The position numbers and the translations under genes were made by a program. A DNA stretch of 5,009 bases from Actinomycetota bacterium (lineage in GTDB: Bacteria; Actinomycetota; AC-67): the NCBI GenBank assembly GCA_005883175.1, contig VAYV01000174.1, positions 1 through 5,009 of the forward strand, given 5' to 3'. The notes below the pieces were generated by a model, which worked only from the letters and a program-made list of their open reading frames with translations, was not told where the DNA came from and made no database searches. Shown here one piece after another: positions 4,690 to 5,009 of this stretch; the first letter of the stretch is position 1; every line of letters begins with the position of its first letter.

Positions 4690-5009
4690 CTAGACGACGT
4701 GCGCCGACGTCAGGATGTACGAGGCAACGACAACTGCGATATAGCCTCCCGCTTGAAGCGCCCGTCGCGCGCCTCCGCGTTGCTTGGCCGCCCCTTCGAG
4801 CGCCGAAGCGATAACGAAGCCCCCGATCAAGCCTCCGATGTGTGCGCGAAGATCGATGCCCGGCGTCTCAACTCCGATGAAGAGGTTGATTGCGATCAGG
4901 AAGATCCAGCTTCGCAACTGCGCGCGCATCCCGGGGCGATCGCGGTTCCAAAGAACCATCGCGAGCCCCGCCCCGATGATGCCGAAGATCGCGCCCGACG
5001 CACCTGCGC
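4690..5009 (-). CDS. Rhomboid-family intramembrane serine protease, C-terminal part
   Basis: The frame is open on the minus strand from the right edge to a TAG at 4692-4690, giving 105 visible residues; the N-terminal helices lie outside the window. An internal ATG at 4959 is not the true start, because conserved sequence precedes it. The first visible residues are A-G-A-S-G-A-I-F-G, the rhomboid G-x-S-G nucleophile motif (Ser codon 4998-4996). The second catalytic residue is in A-H-I-G-G-L-I-G-G (His codon 4842-4840), 52 residues later, close to the 53-residue spacing between Ser201 and His254 in E. coli GlpG. Both residues of the dyad are therefore present. After the His helix there is a charged loop (K-Q-R-G-G-A-R-R) and one extra hydrophobic segment at the C-terminus, suggesting a 6+1 topology. 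Rhomboids cut single-pass membrane proteins within the bilayer; the substrate is unknown. It converges on the transporter gene with a 2-base gap. Confidence 0.9.
   Translation of the reverse strand, partial: AGASGAIFGIIGAGLAMVLWNRDRPGMRAQLRSWIFLIAINLFIGVETPGIDLRAHIGGLIGGFVIASALEGAAKQRGGARRALQAGGYIAVVVASYILTSAHVV

Overview
The window is GC-rich (roughly two thirds G+C by eye) bacterial chromosome with tightly packed genes. It most likely comes from an actinobacterium or a similar high-GC lineage. The clues are the R-H-A-G-P-G style acyltransferase motif, GTG starts, Pro/Ser/Thr-rich linkers on anchored proteins and promoter spacing that fits leaderless mRNAs. The exact phylum cannot be settled from the sequence. 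I see no RNA gene, insertion sequence, CRISPR array, prophage or integration scar.

Layout from left to right: (1) Positions 1-1382, minus strand: a membrane-anchored protein with a Pro/Ser/Thr linker and a DUF11 domain (1382 to 606). It overlaps by 4 bases (ATGA) a downstream membrane sensor with a Cache-like extracytoplasmic domain, which runs off the left edge. (2) Positions 1383-1504: a 122-base gap holding a strong ribosome binding site for the DUF11 gene and no terminator I can defend. (3) Positions 1505-3409, minus strand: a patatin-like phospholipase followed after 24 bases by a PlsC-type acyltransferase. (4) Positions 3410-3436: a 27-base divergent gap in which two -10-like hexamers, one per strand, overlap. 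(5) Positions 3437-4687, plus strand: a small SH3-domain lipoprotein followed after 3 bases by a multi-pass DMT/NIPA-like transporter. (6) Positions 4690-5009, minus strand: the C-terminal half of a rhomboid intramembrane serine protease, converging on the transporter with only 2 bases between stop codons.

The common theme is the cell envelope: an acyl-chain hydrolase next to an acyltransferase (possible lipid deacylation/reacylation), two secreted anchored proteins with similar Ser/Pro linkers, a sensor facing outward, a transporter and a membrane protease. That theme is an inference from the gene families; nothing here proves a joint pathway. I do not see clear evidence of a previously undescribed system. 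The points most worth a second look are the back-to-back promoter at 3410-3436, the HX4N replacement of the acyltransferase HX4D motif, and the coupling of a DUF11 surface protein to a Cache sensor.
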